Shown: piece after piece, positions 4,822 through 5,453 of the stretch
Numbering within the stretch: the first letter of the stretch is position 1
Layout: every line of letters starts with the position of its first letter
NCBI GenBank assembly: GCA_021789355.1
Contig: JAJYJR010000434.1
Coordinates: 1 to 5,453 of the forward strand
DNA from: Chloroflexota bacterium
GTDB taxonomy: Bacteria > Chloroflexota > Limnocylindria > Limnocylindrales > CSP1-4
Direction of reading: 5' to 3'
DNA: 5,453 nucleotides
Notes under the pieces: generated by a model
What the model saw: only the letters and a program-made list of their open reading frames with translations
Database searches by the model: none
What the model was told of the DNA's origin: nothing
Translations under genes and position numbers: made by a program

Positions 4822-5453
4822 TCAGGACCGGCGTCGCAGGGCCTCGGAGTCACCCGGAAACGGGGCGTGCATCAGATCGCCCTGCCCACCTCCGCGTCCG
4901 TGGTACTCGAGGACCGGTCTGGGCCCGGGGACCGACGGCGAGGGCGGCGGCCCGGCGCTTGTGACGGGCGGGGCGATGCCGGCAAGCTCGTCGGATCGGA
5001 CGGGGACGCGGTTGAGCTCCCGCCCGGTGGCAGCCCGCAGCGCGTTGACCACCGCGACCGTGGCCGCGATGGTGGGCACCTCGCCGACCCCCTTGGCGCC
5101 GTAGGGCACGCCCGGCTCCGCGTGCTCCGCCAACTCGGAGACGATCGGAGGCACGTCGAGGAACGTGGGGATGAGGTAGTCGGTGAAGGAGGCGTTGCGC
5201 ATGAGCCCCTCCTTCAGCTGGACCTCTTCCATCAGCGCGTGGCCCATGCCGATGGCGAGACCCCCCTCGACCTGGCCTTCCAGGCCCAGCGGGTTGATCG
5301 CCCGCCCCACGTCCTCGACGGCCGCGAGCTGGACCACGCGGGCCAGGCCGAGCTGCACATCCACGTCGACCACGGCCCGCTCGGCGACGAAGGCGAAGAA
5401 CGGATGAGCGTCGCCCTGGCCGTGCTCGTCGAGCGGCTGCGTGGGACGGTGGT
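4822..5453 (-). CDS. Xanthine dehydrogenase-family molybdopterin-binding subunit, C-terminal part (start outside window)
   Basis: On the minus strand the frame is open from the right edge to the stop TGA at 4824-4822, giving about 210 residues of the large Mo-cofactor subunit of the xanthine dehydrogenase/aldehyde oxidase family (full length usually 700-800). These enzymes hydroxylate purines, aldehydes or aromatic N-heterocycles. Visible family features, in order, are QPLDEHGQGDAHPFFAF near the edge, VDVDVQLGLARVVQ, the DVGRAINPLGLEGQVEGG block, the ASFTDYLIPTFLDVPP block, and YGAKGVGEVPT, whose Glu (codon 5082-5080) is the expected catalytic base of the Mo site. The family domain normally ends just after RVPVR (codons about 5007-4993); here roughly 55 further residues rich in Pro, Gly, Ser and Arg follow. 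It is convergent with the plus-strand cluster and probably an unrelated operon. The substrate cannot be assigned; the block spacing resembles xanthine dehydrogenase D-type subunits. Confidence 0.92.
   Translation of the reverse strand, partial: HRPTQPLDEHGQGDAHPFFAFVAERAVVDVDVQLGLARVVQLAAVEDVGRAINPLGLEGQVEGGLAIGMGHALMEEVQLKEGLMRNASFTDYLIPTFLDVPPIVSELAEHAEPGVPYGAKGVGEVPTIAATVAVVNALRAATGRELNRVPVRSDELAGIAPPVTSAGPPPSPSVPGPRPVLEYHGRGGGQGDLMHAPFPGDSEALRRRS

Overview
The window is about 5.4 kb of very GC-rich bacterial DNA. Third codon positions are overwhelmingly G or C, and genes are tightly packed with ATGA or TGATG overlaps and good Shine-Dalgarno sites. This fits a high-GC bacterium (some Proteobacteria, Actinobacteria, Chloroflexota-like or candidate-phylum lineages), but nothing here fixes the taxon. 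No tRNA, rRNA, CRISPR array, insertion sequence or integrase is visible.

Layout. Positions 1-4482 hold a same-strand (+) run of seven genes that looks like one operon or a closely coupled pair. In order they are: the C-terminal part of a TauE/SafE-type permease (5' end outside the window); an ArsR-family HTH repressor with a Cys-Val-Cys motif; a 78-residue thioredoxin-like protein with a CCTCC active site; a 10-TM-type permease of the bile acid/Na+ symporter-ACR3 superfamily; a one-cysteine OsmC-family protein; a universal stress protein with a complete ATP-binding motif; and a two-domain ChrA-family transporter of divergent type. The only gap longer than 50 bases inside the run (2683-2746) contains a perfect 9-bp stem-loop that abuts the Shine-Dalgarno site of the stress-protein gene.

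After the transporter, a strong ribosome binding site leads into a broken ferredoxin gene. It has an in-frame TAG at codon 11, the first cluster cysteine replaced by arginine, and the second half out of frame or lost. The following ~100 bases show coding-like base composition in another frame that I could not identify. From 4822 to the right edge, on the opposite strand and convergent, lies the C-terminal part of a xanthine dehydrogenase-family molybdopterin subunit with its catalytic Glu motif intact.

How the genes may work together (inference): a cysteine-bearing ArsR regulator beside a cysteine-rich redoxin, two anion permeases, an OsmC thiol protein, a stress protein and a ChrA-like oxyanion transporter suggests a regulated module for a thiophilic or oxyanion stress, such as arsenic, chromate, sulfite or reactive sulfur. 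The individual families are known. The combination, and the several non-canonical active-site features in it, are what deserve a second look. The ferredoxin decay suggests the right end of the module is eroding in this genome.
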